34,209 nucleotides of DNA, taken from Olavius algarvensis Gamma 3 endosymbiont. Its GTDB lineage: Bacteria > Pseudomonadota > Gammaproteobacteria > GCA-001735895. Positions 33,244-34,209 of this stretch are shown here, piece after piece. Made by a program: the position numbers and the translations under genes. The notes under the pieces are model-generated. The model was not told the origin of the DNA, did not search any database, and saw nothing but the letters and a program-made list of their open reading frames with translations. The stretch is from positions 317,840 through 352,048 of the forward strand of contig DS021199.1 of NCBI GenBank assembly GCA_001735895.1. Reading direction: 5' to 3'. Each line of letters starts with the position of its first letter. The stretch's first letter is position 1.

Positions 33244-33645
33244 ATGTTGCAGTGCAGCATAAAATGGTCTAATATCCCGAACATGCGCAGAATCTCTTCA
33301 TCATACAGTGCCAGGGAAACCTTGCCGGACGGGCGCTGCCTGTACATACGCGCGATTCGGCCCAGCGACCGGAAACGGCTGCACGATGAATTCCACAAGC
33401 TGAGCGCAGCATCGGTGCGCGATCGTTTCTTCAATGTGAAGCTGGATCTTACCCCGCAGGAACTGACTTTTTTCACCGAAGTCGATTTTTCAATGCACGT
33501 CGCCCTGGTGGCGGAACTGGAAATCGGTTCGGGACGGCGCCCGGTCGACGTGGGGCGCTTCGTGCGGATTCTGTTGAAAAACTCGGTTATTAAATGGCCG
33601 ATTTCCGCGCACCAAATCACGGCGATGATTGGATCACTTCGGTAA
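33244..33645 (+). pseudogene. GNAT N-acetyltransferase, truncated by an insertion sequence
   Basis: The N-terminal ~108 residues match the start of GNAT proteins of the LPDG-type: ETLPDGRCLYIRAIRPSDRK, LHDEFHKLSAASVRDRFF, then LTFFTEVDFSMHVALVAE and VDVGRFVR. Normally the acetyl-CoA-binding strands and loop follow GRFVR; here the frame runs into insertion-sequence DNA at about 33566 and ends after ~26 unrelated residues. The protein lacks its cofactor site, so it should be inactive. AAGG lies ~8 nt before the ATG used. The rest of the gene should lie beyond the element, to the right of the window. Confidence 0.85.
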
Positions 33646-33664
33646 TCCACATTTTTCGTGGATT
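33644..33664. terminator. Hairpin inside the insertion sequence end
   Basis: AATCCAC and GTGGATT pair over a 7-nt loop and are followed by TTGTTC on the plus strand. It may stop read-through into or out of the element. Confidence 0.45.
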
Positions 33665-33694
33665 TTGTTCTGGTTTAGTTGCTTTTGATCGGAT

Positions 33695-34209
33695 TTAGCA
33701 TAAAGCAGGCGCACCTATCCTGTAATCAGGCGGTTTAAATCGTTGTTGCGCCAACTTCTTCAGGTTTTGCGCTGTGGCTGCCAGTAAAAATTCGTCATGT
33801 GCGCCAGTGATACCGCGCAATCGTAAACGGTCAAAGTTCATTACTCGCTTAAGATGGGCGAACAGCACTTCAACCTTTTTTCTGTCTTTCCTGGATTGTA
33901 AATATTCCGTGGTCTCGCAAATATCCCTGGCAACGTCACGAGATGATTCATAGATACTACGGGCGATCTTTCTGTGGCTAGTATTCGGACAGCACCGGGA
34001 TTTAAGTTCGCAGGTTTTACAGTCATGCTGACTTGAGCGATAGATAATCGTGTTGGCTTTGGTAACGGGTGAACGCGGTTTTTGAATGGGCGATTTCTGC
34101 ATCTCAGTAGCTTGTTCGCCGGGCAATAATAACAATCGGCTTCGTTATCCCAGGTGAATGCAGCCCGACCAAACATGCCCGGTTTACCGTGAGACTTATC
34201 CCAAACCGG
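33695..34209 (-). pseudogene. IS1182-like transposase, C-terminal part with a frameshift
   Basis: The last ~170 residues of a DDE transposase. At the right edge one frame reads DKSHGKPGMFGRAAFTWDNE then ADCYYCPANKLL. The conserved continuation YRSSQHDCKTCELKSRCCPN, then RKKVEVLFAHLKRVMNFDRL and DEFLLAATAQNLKKLA, is in another minus frame. The switch (-1) falls between about 34104 and 34060, where a run of five A on the coding strand (34079-34083) is the likely spot. The Glu of the catalytic triad is probably the one in KKVEVLFAHLKR. Unless the shift is programmed, the copy is dead. It is the 3' end only; the start is outside the window. Confidence 0.85.

Larger units (their letters stand above)
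33566..34209. mobile_element. IS1182-like insertion sequence, left part (continues past the window)
   Basis: The left edge is placed at about 33566, where the GNAT reading frame loses similarity and TTCTGTTGAAAAACTCGG (33569-33586) begins, a terminal-repeat-like sequence of this element type. A minus-strand transposase fills most of the visible part. The right end, the second inverted repeat and the target duplication are outside the window. Confidence 0.75.

Overview
The window looks like the chromosome of a gammaproteobacterium with a free-living, aerobic, probably aquatic heterotrophic lifestyle. The lineage call rests on gene content: rdgC and a full-length hrpB helicase are proteins of Beta/Gammaproteobacteria. 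Intergenic regions are short, c-di-GMP proteins are present, and several uptake systems sit beside c-type cytochromes. Base composition is moderately GC-rich, with AT-rich regulatory gaps. No rRNA, tRNA or CRISPR array was recognised.

Left part (1-5120): the 3' end of an amidohydrolase and a small two-helix membrane protein come first. A LysR regulator then diverges from a two-gene operon that pairs a periplasmic polyamine/iron-type solute-binding protein with a BCCT (betaine/choline/carnitine) transporter, closed by a clear terminator. The LysR/operon gap holds two perfect inverted repeats. This is the most unusual functional unit in the window: a binding protein of ABC type, no ABC permease or ATPase in view, and a BCCT carrier in their place.

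Middle part (5400-20000): a PilZ protein, a 99-residue unknown, rdgC, a B12-binding radical SAM protein, and an ECF sigma factor followed by a di-heme cytochrome. The cytochrome's signal peptide lies in a different frame from its body, an apparent one-base frameshift. Then come a PAS-PAS-GGDEF-EAL protein, a long fused indolepyruvate ferredoxin oxidoreductase-type enzyme divergent from an Lrp/AsnC regulator, a Tat-exported MsrB, and a small FHA protein.

Right part (20200-34209): hrpB is tail-to-tail with an MscS-related membrane protein. A ThDP-dependent decarboxylase of acetolactate-synthase type, a secreted lectin-like protein, and a TAXI-type TRAP transporter (binding protein plus fused permease) follow. 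The TRAP genes lie downstream of an 18-bp perfect palindrome. A secreted VWA protein with a textbook terminator, a hotdog thioesterase and a mono-haem lipoprotein come next. At the right edge a GNAT acetyltransferase gene is cut by an IS1182-like element whose own transposase is frameshifted.

Themes that link genes: uptake of small organic solutes (BCCT+SBP, TAXI-TRAP), 2-oxoacid/amino-acid catabolism (IOR-type enzyme with Lrp, AruI-like decarboxylase), c-di-GMP signalling (PilZ, GGDEF-EAL), and periplasmic redox or repair (di-haem cytochrome, MsrB, haem lipoprotein). I do not see a defence system or a clearly new multi-gene machine. The best candidates for something undescribed are the SBP-BCCT unit and the split cytochrome gene behind an ECF factor with no visible anti-sigma gene.
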